Source: Demequina flava (GTDB lineage: Bacteria > Actinomycetota > Actinomycetes > Actinomycetales > Demequinaceae). Taken from it: a stretch of DNA of 64,000 nucleotides. The first letter of the stretch is position 1. Every line of letters starts with the position of its first letter. The notes beneath the pieces were generated by a model that saw nothing but the letters and a program-made list of their open reading frames with translations, had not been told where the DNA came from and made no database searches. The stretch is taken from the NCBI RefSeq assembly GCF_000975035.1, contig NZ_BBRA01000001.1, forward strand, positions 186,001-250,000. The letters are read 5' to 3'. The position numbers and the translations under genes were made by a program. Below, piece by piece: positions 55,810-63,776 of this stretch.

Positions 55810-56553
55810 TTAACGTCGCACGAGCTTGGTGGCTCCACCCTGTTCGCGAGGACGCAGCACCATGAGGTCGACGTTCATGTGGTGCGGACGGGTCAAAGCG
55901 TAGGAGATGGCATCGGCGACGTCGGCTGCTGTCAGGGGCTCGACGCCTTCATACACAGCAGCAGCCTTGTCTTCGTCACCGTCAAAACGCTTCTTTGAGA
56001 ACTCTTCCGTCTTCACCATGCCCGGCGCGATCTCGATCACGCGCACGCCGCTGCCCGTCAGTTCGAGCCGGAGTGTCCGTGTCATGGCGGCCTCGGCATG
56101 CTTAGCGGCGACGTATCCGGCGCCGTTCTCGTAGGGCTCATGCCCTGCAGTCGAGGTGAGGTTCACGATGTCGCCACGGCCCGACGCTTCCAGAAGCGGC
56201 AGGAGCGCCTTGGTCACACGGACTGTGCCCACCACATTGAGCGCGTACTGCTGGGTCCATGCATCCAGGTCGGAGACCGCAACGTTTTCCCACCCGATCG
56301 CGCCGCCGGCGTTGTTGACCAGTGCGTGCACCGGGCCTTCGAGCCCGGCCGCGAGCGCCTCGACGTCTGCGTCGCTGGTGATGTCCGCGACAGCAACCGC
56401 ACAGCCGGTCTCAGCCGCAAGGGCCTCGAGGCGGTCGGCGCGACGCGCCACCGCGGTGACTCGCCATCCCAGTCCAATCAGGTCGCGGACGGTGGCTGCA
56501 CCAATACCGGACGATGCTCCAGTCACCACAGCATGCAAAGGTGTCTCAGTCAT
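55810..56553 (-). CDS. short-chain dehydrogenase/reductase
   Basis: A 247-residue SDR. NAD(P) motif VTGASSGIGAATVRDLIG with ARRADRLEAL favouring NADP; NNAGGAIGWE; active-site Ser in VNLTSTAGHEPYENGAGYVA and the YxxxK pair in YVAAKHAEAAMTR. The layout is that of the YdfG/serine 3-dehydrogenase-like group acting on 3-hydroxy acids, but the substrate is uncertain. It stands alone on the minus strand, with about 70 bp to the regulator start. Confidence 0.9.
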   Translation of the reverse strand: MTETPLHAVVTGASSGIGAATVRDLIGLGWRVTAVARRADRLEALAAETGCAVAVADITSDADVEALAAGLEGPVHALVNNAGGAIGWENVAVSDLDAWTQQYALNVVGTVRVTKALLPLLEASGRGDIVNLTSTAGHEPYENGAGYVAAKHAEAAMTRTLRLELTGSGVRVIEIAPGMVKTEEFSKKRFDGDEDKAAAVYEGVEPLTAADVADAISYALTRPHHMNVDLMVLRPREQGGATKLVRR

Positions 56554-56594
56554 GAGGTGAGCCTAGTAGCCGGGGCCACCCGAGCATCGGCCCG

Positions 56595-57074
56595 TCAGCG
56601 TCGCTTGCCGACGCCAGGCAGGAACTTGCCGGTGCGTGCGGCGTACTCGGGATAGCCCTCGTAGCTGCTGGCAAGGTAGCGCTCCTCGACCCGGGTCTTC
56701 ACCTCGAAGAAGATGATCAGCGCGAGGACGCTGAGCCAGCACGCGATGGTTCCGGCGCTGACCGCGATGCCCGCGCACATCATGATCAGCGCGGTGTACA
56801 TGGGGTGGCGGACCCAGCGGTAGAGCCCGCGCGCGACGAGCCCTTCCCCGTTGGGCACGGGAGACGGCGTGAGGGATCCACCGAGCGAGCGCCCCGTCGA
56901 GATCACGCCGATCGCTCCCCCGACGATCAGCACCAAGGCCACCCATAGCGACGACCACAACGACGGGCCGACGGTCACAAATGCGGTAACGGCAACGGCG
57001 AGGAAAAGGAGGCCTTGCACGGCGACCATGACCCACCGGCCCTCGCTCACGATCTCGCTGAAACGGGACATCAC
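56595..57074 (-). CDS. isoprenylcysteine / phospholipid methyltransferase-like membrane protein
   Basis: 159 residues with four or five helices and the ICMT/PEMT signature near the C-terminus: GLVARGLYRWVRHPMYTALI and EERYLASSYEGYPEYAARTG, which form the SAM site. Bacterial members methylate lipids or isoprenoid-type carboxylates; the substrate is not known. Start GTG 57074 (ATG 57071 also possible) overlaps the stop of the acyltransferase gene, linking it to lipid metabolism. Confidence 0.82.
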   Translation of the reverse strand: MMSRFSEIVSEGRWVMVAVQGLLFLAVAVTAFVTVGPSLWSSLWVALVLIVGGAIGVISTGRSLGGSLTPSPVPNGEGLVARGLYRWVRHPMYTALIMMCAGIAVSAGTIACWLSVLALIIFFEVKTRVEERYLASSYEGYPEYAARTGKFLPGVGKRR

Positions 57075-58231
57075 TGGGCTGCCTTTTCTTTGCGCTTTGC
57101 GGCCTTGGACTCGCGTCGGCTCTCGCGACGGGCCTTGGCGACGGCCTCGGGCGAGGTCTGCGGCTGGTTCTCATCAATCCAGGCGTCGATCCGCTCCCAC
57201 CAATCAAAGAGCCACTCCTCGCGGGCTTCGCGGCCCTCAGGAATGTTGGCGGGGTCGGTAGCCCAACCGCGCAGGATGATCTCCTTATCGACCGGGAGTT
57301 CGCGCCATATGTCGCGCACTGTCGAGAGTCGCTCAAGACCGGTGTGGGCCACCATCACGATGGTCGCCTCTGGGCAGGCCTCCATTGCGGACAGCACTCC
57401 CCCGGCGTGCGGCGGCATCACATGGGGCATGGACTCGGCGCGGGCGGCGAGTTCCTCGTGCCCGGAGCGGCGCAGTTGCTCGATACGGCGGTCGCGGCGC
57501 TTGGGTGTCGCGTTGGCGCCTTCAGGGAAGATCAGCAGTGCGTCGTCGCCCTTGAGCCCGGCGGCCAGGGACCCGACGGATGCCGTGCCGCTGGCAGCGC
57601 CAGGCTTGCGTCGCTTGTACGGCGAGACGAAGCGCGTGGGGACACGGTTGAGGAGCACGTCAACGGCAGGGTCCCATTGCAGCGTGTCCTTGAGGACGAT
57701 GGCCGGCTCGCGCTTGAACCGGTTGATGAGCGACTCCACGATGATGAAGGAGTCGGCGGGGCCCGCGTGGCGGGAGACGACGATGATGGGCCGGCCAGGT
57801 GCCACCGCATCGAAGTCTGCGTCACGAAACTCGATGGTGAGGCGCAGGATGCGACGCGCAGCTGCGAACAGCGACTTCAGCATCACTCCCGCCAGCTTGT
57901 AGTGCTCACGCTGGAAGCGGTCCGTGCGGACCTTCCAGCCAAAGCCGGACACGATCCACAAGCCGAACATCCACACGAGCGCCATCGCGTCCCACAGCAA
58001 ATACAGCCCGGCCATGAAGAAGATACGGAACAACCGCAGACGGCCAGGCAGCGCCCACGCCACCACACCTGCGATCAGGATCGCCAGCCACAGTGCAGCT
58101 GGCGTCCACGCGAGTGCCAGCAGGACAATGAACGGCGCAATCACGCAGCGGCGCACCCACACGGGTGGGAGTGACCACGAAATGCGTCGGAGGGCCTTTG
58201 CCCGTTTGCGGTCCTCGGAGTGCGAACTCAC
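57071..58231 (-). CDS. PlsC-type 1-acylglycerol-3-phosphate acyltransferase-like protein
   Basis: About 386 residues from GTG 58231, which overlaps the patatin stop. The N-terminus has two to four helices (CVIAPFIVLLALAWTPAALW, ILIAGVVAWALPGRLRLFRI). The acyltransferase motifs are SRHAGPADSFIIVESLINR (HX4D) and LLIFPEGANATP (FPEG). The tail is a basic Ala/Lys/Arg helix. The family acylates lysophosphatidate or other lipid hydroxyls at the membrane. Genes for a phospholipase-like protein upstream and a methyltransferase downstream are coupled. Confidence 0.87.
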   Translation of the reverse strand: MSSHSEDRKRAKALRRISWSLPPVWVRRCVIAPFIVLLALAWTPAALWLAILIAGVVAWALPGRLRLFRIFFMAGLYLLWDAMALVWMFGLWIVSGFGWKVRTDRFQREHYKLAGVMLKSLFAAARRILRLTIEFRDADFDAVAPGRPIIVVSRHAGPADSFIIVESLINRFKREPAIVLKDTLQWDPAVDVLLNRVPTRFVSPYKRRKPGAASGTASVGSLAAGLKGDDALLIFPEGANATPKRRDRRIEQLRRSGHEELAARAESMPHVMPPHAGGVLSAMEACPEATIVMVAHTGLERLSTVRDIWRELPVDKEIILRGWATDPANIPEGREAREEWLFDWWERIDAWIDENQPQTSPEAVAKARRESRRESKAAKRKEKAAQ

Positions 58232-59058
58232 TGACCGACTCCGGCCTCGCACAGGTATGTTGCCGATGCCTCATACCCAGCGTTCATGCGCACCTGCGCC
58301 AGTTCGAGGTCCTTATAGGCGCCCAGTTTGGTGTCGCCAGGCTGGGGACCACCGTAGGGCAAGACGTGAACGGTGACGCCCTCGGGGACCTCGGACATCT
58401 CGCGCACAAAGCGGTGGCGACGGGAGATCTCGAATGTGACCTTGCCCACGTCTGCGGGGTTGGTCGGCACGGACAATGGCTCGTCGATGCGGCCCACTTG
58501 CAACACGTAGACGGTATTCGCGCCGCGCTTGATCGCTTCGCCCAAGGGGATTGAGTTCACGACTCCGCCGTCGACGTAGTGCTCGCCATCGATGAGGGTA
58601 GGCGGCAGCGCCGCGGGCACGGATGCGCTCGCGATGACGGCGTTCATGAGCGGGCCGGAATCGAACCAGGTCTCGGCAGTTCGCTCGATCGACGCCGCGC
58701 AGACGGCCAGCGGGATCTCAAGGTCCTCGAACGTGCGGACGTCGTCCAGCACTGACTCAATGAGCTTCTTGAGCGGCACATGCGAGTTGAGGTGCGTCCG
58801 CGAGCGCGCCAAGCGGGTGAGTTGCTTGGTGAAAGGTTCGCCGTAGATGGTGGAGGCCGTCTTGGACTTCCACGCGGTCTCGAGCTGCTCAATCACATCC
58901 ATGCTGGGCTTGTGCGCAACCGCGGCGCCGTTAATGGCTCCGATCGACGTGCCAACGACCAGGTCCGGCGTCACGCCGGCCTCGAACAAGGCACGCAACA
59001 TACCTACCTCGACGGCTCCACGTACCCCGCCGCCACCAAGGACGAATCCGACTGTCAT
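58228..59058 (-). CDS. patatin-like phospholipase
   Basis: 276 residues with the full patatin catalytic set: oxyanion loop GFVLGGGGVRGAVEVGML, nucleophile Ser in VVGTSIGAINGAAVA (GxSxG), and the Asp in HYVDGGVVNSIPLGEAIKRG (DGG). No signal peptide, so it is probably a cytosolic or membrane-associated lipid hydrolase. It leads the patatin-PlsC-methyltransferase operon and is divergent from dipZ. Confidence 0.92.
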   Translation of the reverse strand: MTVGFVLGGGGVRGAVEVGMLRALFEAGVTPDLVVGTSIGAINGAAVAHKPSMDVIEQLETAWKSKTASTIYGEPFTKQLTRLARSRTHLNSHVPLKKLIESVLDDVRTFEDLEIPLAVCAASIERTAETWFDSGPLMNAVIASASVPAALPPTLIDGEHYVDGGVVNSIPLGEAIKRGANTVYVLQVGRIDEPLSVPTNPADVGKVTFEISRRHRFVREMSEVPEGVTVHVLPYGGPQPGDTKLGAYKDLELAQVRMNAGYEASATYLCEAGVGQ

Positions 59059-59136
59059 GTGACCAGGCTAGCCGCACCCACCCACACGGCTGCGGACGGC
59101 ATCGGCCCTGTTGCCTTGCCGGCCAGACAGCGCGAC

Positions 59137-59163
59137 CCAACCTCGGGCCGCTTGGCACCGAAT
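59137..59163 (+). promoter_or_regulatory. candidate sigma-K-type promoter of dipZ
   Basis: CCAACC (59137-59142), 15 bp, CCGAAT (59158-59163). It resembles the sigma-K promoter elements described in M. tuberculosis (CCATCC and CCGAAT, from memory) and has the same spacing as the copy at 61234. The -10 element ends 7 bp before ATG 59171, so a transcript from here would be leaderless. Confidence 0.55.
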
Positions 59164-59170
59164 GCCCCAC

Positions 59171-60859
59171 ATGATCACGCTCACCATCGTCGGCTTCCTG
59201 TCCGGCATCATCACGGCGCTGAGCCCGTGTGTGCTGCCGGTCCTCCCTGCGATCCTCACAAGTTCCGTCCAAGATGGCGCCACGTCGCGCCGCCGGCCCC
59301 TCATCGTTGTGTTGGGTCTCGTCACCAGCTTCGCGTTCTTCACGCTGTTGGGTGGCCTGCTCCTCAGTTCGCTCGGCCTGCCCGATGACCTGCTCCGCTG
59401 GGCGGGAATCATCATCCTCGCCATCGTGGGACTGGGACTGGCGATCCCGCCGCTGGGTGAACTGCTCCAGCGCCCGTTCGAGCGCATTCGTCCCATCCAG
59501 ATGGACCGCGACGGCAACGGCTTCGTCATGGGCCTTGCGCTCGGACTCGTCTTCGTTCCGTGCGCCGGCCCCATCCTCGCGTCCATCACCGTTCTCGCCG
59601 CCACCAATGGCTTCAGCTGGGGACTCGTGACTCTGACGTTGTCCTTCGCCGCCGGAATCGCAATCCCCCTGCTGGGCTTCGGGCTCGCGGGTCAGGCCAT
59701 GGGCTCGCGCATCTCCTTCGTGCGTGAACGCCTGAACGCTATCCGCATCGGCTCCGGCGTGGTCCTCATGCTCACCGCCCTGGTCATCGCGACAAATATC
59801 GCCGAGCCGCTGCAGCGCTGGGTTCCCGGCGTGCTCGCCAGCGCCCAGGAGGCCATCGAGGACAACGACACCGTCCGCACCGAACTCGACGATCTCCAGG
59901 GCCGCGAAGAGCAAACAGCCGCTGTTGGCGCGATGACCTTCGACGAGTGCGAGGACGCAGGAGGCGACGTGCTGCGCAATTGCGGCCCCGCCCGCGACCT
60001 CCCCGGAATCCAAGAGTGGCTCAACACCCCGGATGGCGAGGCCGTTGATCTCGACAACCTCGACGGCCCCGTGCTGATCGATTTCTGGACCTATTCCTGC
60101 ATCAACTGCCAGCGCACCTTCCCCTACATCACCGAGTGGGACGACCGCTACCGCGATGAGGGCCTGACAATCGTGGGCGTGCACTCCCCCGAATTCGCAT
60201 TCGAGAAGGAGGTGGGCAATGTCGAGGACGCAGCCGAGCGCTACGGGATCGAGTACCCCATCGCGATCGACAATGACTTCGAGACCTGGCGCGAGTGGGA
60301 CCAGCGCTTCTGGCCCGCCCACTACCTCGTGGACTCGTCCGGAACCGTGGTTCAGGTCCACTACGGCGAGGGTGCCTACGACGACACCGAGCGACTGATC
60401 CAGGAGCTCCTCGACTCCGATCAGCAGGACGTCGTCGAGGCCGATCCCGGCAACCACACCTCGGGCCGCACCCACGAGACGTACGTGGGCTACGGACGCC
60501 TCGAGTACGCCGAGAACGAGGACCAGGTTGTCCGCGACGAGCCCACGACTTACACCTACGGGTCCACGCCCGGCGAGGACATGTTCGCCTATCGGGGCGA
60601 GTGGACCTTGACCGACGAGTACGCCTTGGCTGGGGCCGATGCTTCACTCACCTTGAACTATTACGCGGCCGATGTTCACCTCGTCATGGCAGGTGAGGGA
60701 ACCGTAACCGTCACTTCCCAATCGACGGGTGAGACCACCGAGGTGGTCGTGGACGGCACCTCGGATCGCTACGACCTGGTGCTCGGGGAACCCGAGCGCG
60801 ACGTCATCGACATCGAGTTCGAGGAAGGCATCGAGGTTTACGCCTTCACCTTTGGGTAA
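59171..60859 (+). CDS. dipZ: DipZ: CcdA-like electron carrier fused to thioredoxin domain
   Basis: 562 residues from ATG 59171. The N-terminal half is CcdA-like with six helices and paired cysteines (ALSPCVLPVLPAILTSSV and LVFVPCAGPILASITV) that bring reducing power across the membrane. An extracytoplasmic thioredoxin/TlpA-like domain carries CxxC in FWTYSCINCQRTFPY with RFWPAHYLVD. The C-terminal beta domain (DASLTLNYYAADVHLVMAG) is the carbohydrate-module-like end of mycobacterial DipZ. In M. tuberculosis dipZ lies in the sigma-K regulon, which matches the genes here. Confidence 0.9.
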   Translation: MITLTIVGFLSGIITALSPCVLPVLPAILTSSVQDGATSRRRPLIVVLGLVTSFAFFTLLGGLLLSSLGLPDDLLRWAGIIILAIVGLGLAIPPLGELLQRPFERIRPIQMDRDGNGFVMGLALGLVFVPCAGPILASITVLAATNGFSWGLVTLTLSFAAGIAIPLLGFGLAGQAMGSRISFVRERLNAIRIGSGVVLMLTALVIATNIAEPLQRWVPGVLASAQEAIEDNDTVRTELDDLQGREEQTAAVGAMTFDECEDAGGDVLRNCGPARDLPGIQEWLNTPDGEAVDLDNLDGPVLIDFWTYSCINCQRTFPYITEWDDRYRDEGLTIVGVHSPEFAFEKEVGNVEDAAERYGIEYPIAIDNDFETWREWDQRFWPAHYLVDSSGTVVQVHYGEGAYDDTERLIQELLDSDQQDVVEADPGNHTSGRTHETYVGYGRLEYAENEDQVVRDEPTTYTYGSTPGEDMFAYRGEWTLTDEYALAGADASLTLNYYAADVHLVMAGEGTVTVTSQSTGETTEVVVDGTSDRYDLVLGEPERDVIDIEFEEGIEVYAFTFG

Positions 60860-60976
60860 AGGACTTGGCCAAGATTTTGCCCGTCTCGAGTGGAAGAAAC
60901 GGACATTTCGGGCGTGAATGGTAGAGGCGGGTCAGAGTGGCTCGCCGCAGTACTAAGTCCCCAGGAGGTATCCACC

Positions 60977-61135
60977 ATGGAGCTTCGTAAGGCACTTGCC
61001 CTTCCCGCCACCGTTCTACTCGCCGGCTCACTGCTGGCCGGTTGCGGAGACTCATCGTCGGACACCAGCGACGACTCAACGATGGACACCGAGATGGAGT
61101 CCACCATGGAATCCACGATGGATTCCGAGGGCTAA
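60977..61135 (+). CDS. small acidic lipoprotein, 52 residues
   Basis: ATG 60977 with AGGAGG upstream. A complete lipoprotein signal (RKALALPATVLLAGSLLAGC) is followed by only about 30 residues dominated by Asp, Ser, Thr, Met and Glu (DDSTMDTEMESTMESTMD), with Met every three to four positions. Too short for an enzyme; probably a surface-anchored metal- or oxidant-reactive tail. It lies between dipZ and a longer paralogue, whose signal peptide is similar. Confidence 0.75.
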   Translation: MELRKALALPATVLLAGSLLAGCGDSSSDTSDDSTMDTEMESTMESTMDSEG

Positions 61136-61233
61136 GACCCCTCACCCTCCCATCCGAGGGGCGGCACCGCAGCATGCGGGGTCGCCCCTCGGCCCATGTC
61201 TGGACCCATGCGCAACAAAAGAGAACGCTGCAC

Positions 61234-61260
61234 CCATCCGCAAGCATCGGCCCTCCGAAT
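61234..61260 (+). promoter_or_regulatory. candidate sigma-K-type promoter of the second lipoprotein and sigma factor
   Basis: CCATCC (61234-61239), 15 bp, CCGAAT (61255-61260), 47 bp before ATG 61308. Both hexamers match the published sigma-K elements as I recall them, and the spacing equals that of the dipZ copy. It would drive the lipoprotein, sigma factor and anti-sigma factor, giving autoregulation. A dispersed AGCATCGGCC motif occupies its spacer. Confidence 0.6.
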
Positions 61261-61307
61261 GCTTGATATCGGGCCACCCCTGGCCCGCACCAACGCAAGG
61301 AGGAATC

Positions 61308-61580
61308 ATGCCTGCACTACGCACATTCGCCGTTCCCGCGGTCATCCTGCTGTCCGGCTCGCTGCTGGCTGCCTGTGGCGACTCGTCCGAGCCCGAGGAC
61401 GCCATGAGCGAAGACACCATGATGGAAGAGTCCATGGAGCCCTCGGAAGACGCGATGATGGAAGAGGACGACGCCATGGAGGAAGACGCCATGGAAGACG
61501 ACTCCATGGAGCACGACGAGGACTCGATGGAAGAAGATGACGCCATGGAGGACGACTCCATGGAAGAGGACGACGCGTAA
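61308..61580 (+). CDS. acidic Met-rich repeat lipoprotein
   Basis: 90 residues from ATG 61308 (AAGGAGG upstream). Lipoprotein signal AVPAVILLSGSLLAAC, then a tail of about 65 residues made almost only of Glu, Asp, Met and Ser, built from EDDAMEDDSMEE-type repeats and one His. It is paralogous to the 52-residue lipoprotein before it. The Met/acid pattern suggests binding of soft metals such as copper, or scavenging of oxidants; no enzyme motif. It directly precedes the sigma factor gene. Confidence 0.8.
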   Translation: MPALRTFAVPAVILLSGSLLAACGDSSEPEDAMSEDTMMEESMEPSEDAMMEEDDAMEEDAMEDDSMEHDEDSMEEDDAMEDDSMEEDDA

Positions 61581-61625
61581 CCTAACGCGAGGAATGTGAC
61601 GGAGATGGACGAGAGGGATGACGCG

Positions 61626-62255
61626 ATGAGCGCTCAACGGCACTTGCGCGCCGTCCCCTCGGAGACCTCTGGCGCCACCAGCAAGGACGCGAAACCCGAT
61701 TCCCCGGAAGCCCTCGCATCCTTGCTCGAAAGCACCGCCCGCGGTGACGAGGAGGCGTTTCAAGCGCTGTACGACCTCGTCGCCGCGGCGGTGTTCGGCC
61801 TGGCCGTGCGCATTGTGCGCGACCGCGAAATGGCACGGGACGTGGCACAGGAAGCGCTGGTTGAGGTGTGGCGGCAGTCGTCGCGCTTTGACCGCAGCGC
61901 CGGCACCGCGCGCTCGTGGATCCTCACGATCGCCCACCGCCGCGCCGTTGACCGCGTCCGCTCCGAGCAGGCACATACCGACCGCATGCTCAACCACGGC
62001 GTCGCAGCCGAGGTGGACCACGGCGAGCAGGACGATGTCGTGGACCAGATGCACGGCCAGTGGCGCGCAGCGCGCGTTCGGGCCGGAATGACCGCACTGA
62101 CCGAACGCCAGCGCGAAGCAATTGAGTTGACTTACTTCAAGGGGTATACGCACCGCGAGGTGGCGCATGCCCTCGACGTGCCGCTAGGCACAGCCAAGGC
62201 GCGCATCCGCGACGCCCTTATCAAACTGCGAGACTCGTGGGGAGTGGAACGATGA
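61626..62255 (+). CDS. sigK: ECF sigma factor, SigK-like
   Basis: 209 residues from ATG 61626 (GAGAGG upstream; GTG 61596 and ATG 61605 are alternatives). Sigma-2 region: FQALYDLVAAAVFGLAVRIV, REMARDVAQEALVEVWRQSS, RSWILTIAHRRAVDRVRSEQ. Sigma-4 region: LTERQREAIELTYFKGYTHR, EVAHALDVPLGTAKARIRDA. The sequence and the partner anti-sigma factor fit the SigK group. It should direct RNA polymerase to the CCATCC/CCGAAT-type promoters at 59137 and 61234. Confidence 0.88.
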   Translation: MSAQRHLRAVPSETSGATSKDAKPDSPEALASLLESTARGDEEAFQALYDLVAAAVFGLAVRIVRDREMARDVAQEALVEVWRQSSRFDRSAGTARSWILTIAHRRAVDRVRSEQAHTDRMLNHGVAAEVDHGEQDDVVDQMHGQWRAARVRAGMTALTERQREAIELTYFKGYTHREVAHALDVPLGTAKARIRDALIKLRDSWGVER

Positions 62256-63061
62256 ACGACAACATTCACTCCCTTGCCGCGCCCTACGCCGTGGACGCCC
62301 TCACCGAGCTCGAGCGCACCGCGTTTGAGGCGCACCTGACCTCCTGCGAGGACTGCCAGGAAGAGGTCGTGTCGCTCGCAGGCGCCGTCGAAGAGCTCGC
62401 CCTGGGCGAAGAGACCGCTCCCCCGCTGAGCCTCAAGGGTTCCGTGATGGACGAGGTGCGGCGCACGTCGCAGTTGCCTCCCATCGTGGAATCGGGCGTT
62501 GCTGAGACCGGCGCCGCTGGGCCGCGCACCCACGATTCCGACACCGAGGTGTTGAAAGCCAATTCCGGCGATGACCTGAGCGCCCGCCGCCACCGCCGCG
62601 CCCGCCGCGGATGGGCAGTGTCCGCAGTCGCCGCAGCCTCCGCCGTTGTGCTAACGCTGGCTGGAGTGGCCTGGATGGACGTGCGCTCCGACCGCGAGTC
62701 CGAGCTCGCCATCGAGAAGGACGTGATGATGGTCGCGTCTGCGCCGGACGCCAACTCGATGGACCTCGAACTGGGCAAGGGCCACGTCGTCACGAGCGAG
62801 CGCATGGACTCGCTCGCAGTGATGGGCACGTCTGCCCCCATGCCCGAGGACGGCATGGAGTACCAGTTGTGGCTCGTGATGGCCGACGGCTCCAAGATGG
62901 CCGGCCCCACGTTCATGCCGCACGACGGCGAGTACATGGCCGTTGCCGAGGGCGCGATGGGTGACGTCGCTGCCGTTGCGGTCACGATGGAGCCTCCGGG
63001 CGGCTCGCAGGAGCCCACCTCGGATCCCGTGTGCGTCACCAACATGCCTACTAAAGCCTGA
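62252..63061 (+). CDS. rskA: RskA-like membrane anti-sigma factor
   Basis: 269 residues; ATG 62252 overlaps the sigma factor stop. The N-terminal anti-sigma domain has HSLAAPYAVDALTELERTAF and HLTSCEDCQEEV (HxxxCxxC zinc-binding type). One helix (WAVSAVAAASAVVLTLAGVA) crosses the membrane. The extracytoplasmic part is an anti-sigma-K RskA domain, notably Met-rich (MEYQLWLVMADGSKMAGPTF, MAVAEGAMGDVAAV). It holds the sigma factor until an envelope signal triggers proteolysis. Confidence 0.88.
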   Translation: MNDNIHSLAAPYAVDALTELERTAFEAHLTSCEDCQEEVVSLAGAVEELALGEETAPPLSLKGSVMDEVRRTSQLPPIVESGVAETGAAGPRTHDSDTEVLKANSGDDLSARRHRRARRGWAVSAVAAASAVVLTLAGVAWMDVRSDRESELAIEKDVMMVASAPDANSMDLELGKGHVVTSERMDSLAVMGTSAPMPEDGMEYQLWLVMADGSKMAGPTFMPHDGEYMAVAEGAMGDVAAVAVTMEPPGGSQEPTSDPVCVTNMPTKA

Positions 63062-63122
63062 AGTTTCCGCGCGCATCCCGGTTCACCGCGCGCCGGTGAG
63101 CATCTCGGGGAAGACTGAAGAC

Positions 63123-63686
63123 ATGGCGAACGTCATGCTTTTCCACCACGCGCACGGCCTCACTGGCGGGCTGTGTGCGTTCGCGGATCGCCTGCGTGCC
63201 GACGGCCACACCGTGTACACCCCCGACACCTACTCGGGGCGCGTCTTCACCAATCTTGACGAGGGCATCGGCTTTGCCGAGACCATTGGGCGCGACGCCA
63301 TTGCCCACGTGGGTATGCGCTCGGCGCGCAAGCATCGCGATGCGGATGTGACGATCGGGTTCTCGATGGGCACCATGCAGGCGCAACTGGTCGCGCAGCA
63401 CGTGCGGCGCATGCGCGGTTGCCTGTTGATGGGCGGGGTGTCCGCACCGGACAACTTGGGCTCGTCGTGGCGGCCCAATGTCGCGCTTCAGATCCACGTC
63501 GCGGAGCCGGACGATTGGTGCACATCTGATGAGGTCGAGTCGCTTCACCGCGCCGCCCCCGCAGCCGATGTCTTCACCTACGCCGACCAGGCCCACATGT
63601 TCGTCGACCCGTCGCTGCCTGATTACGACGCGGACGCCGCAGACCTTTTCGAAGAGCGCGCCCTAGCCTGGCTCGCCGCCCTCTAA
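63123..63686 (+). CDS. dienelactone-hydrolase-like alpha/beta hydrolase
   Basis: 187 residues from ATG 63123. The nucleophile elbow is GFSMGTMQAQLVAQ, with Ser where classical dienelactone hydrolases have Cys. Acid and base are the Asp in EPDDWCTSDEV and His in YADQAHMFVDPSLP. Opening strand VMLFHHAHGLTGGLCAFADR is family-typical. The substrate is unknown. It lies 60 bp after rskA and might be read through; a repeated intergenic element follows. Confidence 0.85.
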   Translation: MANVMLFHHAHGLTGGLCAFADRLRADGHTVYTPDTYSGRVFTNLDEGIGFAETIGRDAIAHVGMRSARKHRDADVTIGFSMGTMQAQLVAQHVRRMRGCLLMGGVSAPDNLGSSWRPNVALQIHVAEPDDWCTSDEVESLHRAAPAADVFTYADQAHMFVDPSLPDYDADAADLFEERALAWLAAL

Positions 63687-63690
63687 ATTC

Positions 63691-63745
63691 CCCTGGCCGT
63701 ACATACTCGGCGGGGTTTGGGCTTCTCGCTCGCCCTGGCCGTCAG
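63691..63745 (+). repeat. copy 2 of a two-part intergenic repeat
   Basis: The first 31 bp are identical to 25798-25828 and the last 10 bp (TGGCCGTCAG) to 25843-25852, with an unrelated 14 bp between. It starts 4 bp after the hydrolase stop, again 3' of a plus-strand gene. A GGCCGATGCT copy follows at 63763. Confidence 0.8.
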
Positions 63746-63776
63746 ATTCCGTTGATGCGGAGGGCCGATGCTCGGG

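Noticed and set aside
58931-60475. 514-codon open frame antisense to dipZ
   Set aside because: Low-complexity His/Gly/Asp/Glu sequence without family motifs; a shadow of the well-supported dipZ gene in GC-rich DNA.
61317-62168. 283-codon minus-strand frame over the lipoprotein and sigma factor
   Set aside because: His/Val/Leu-rich repeats are the complement of the acidic Met repeats; no ribosome site or motif.
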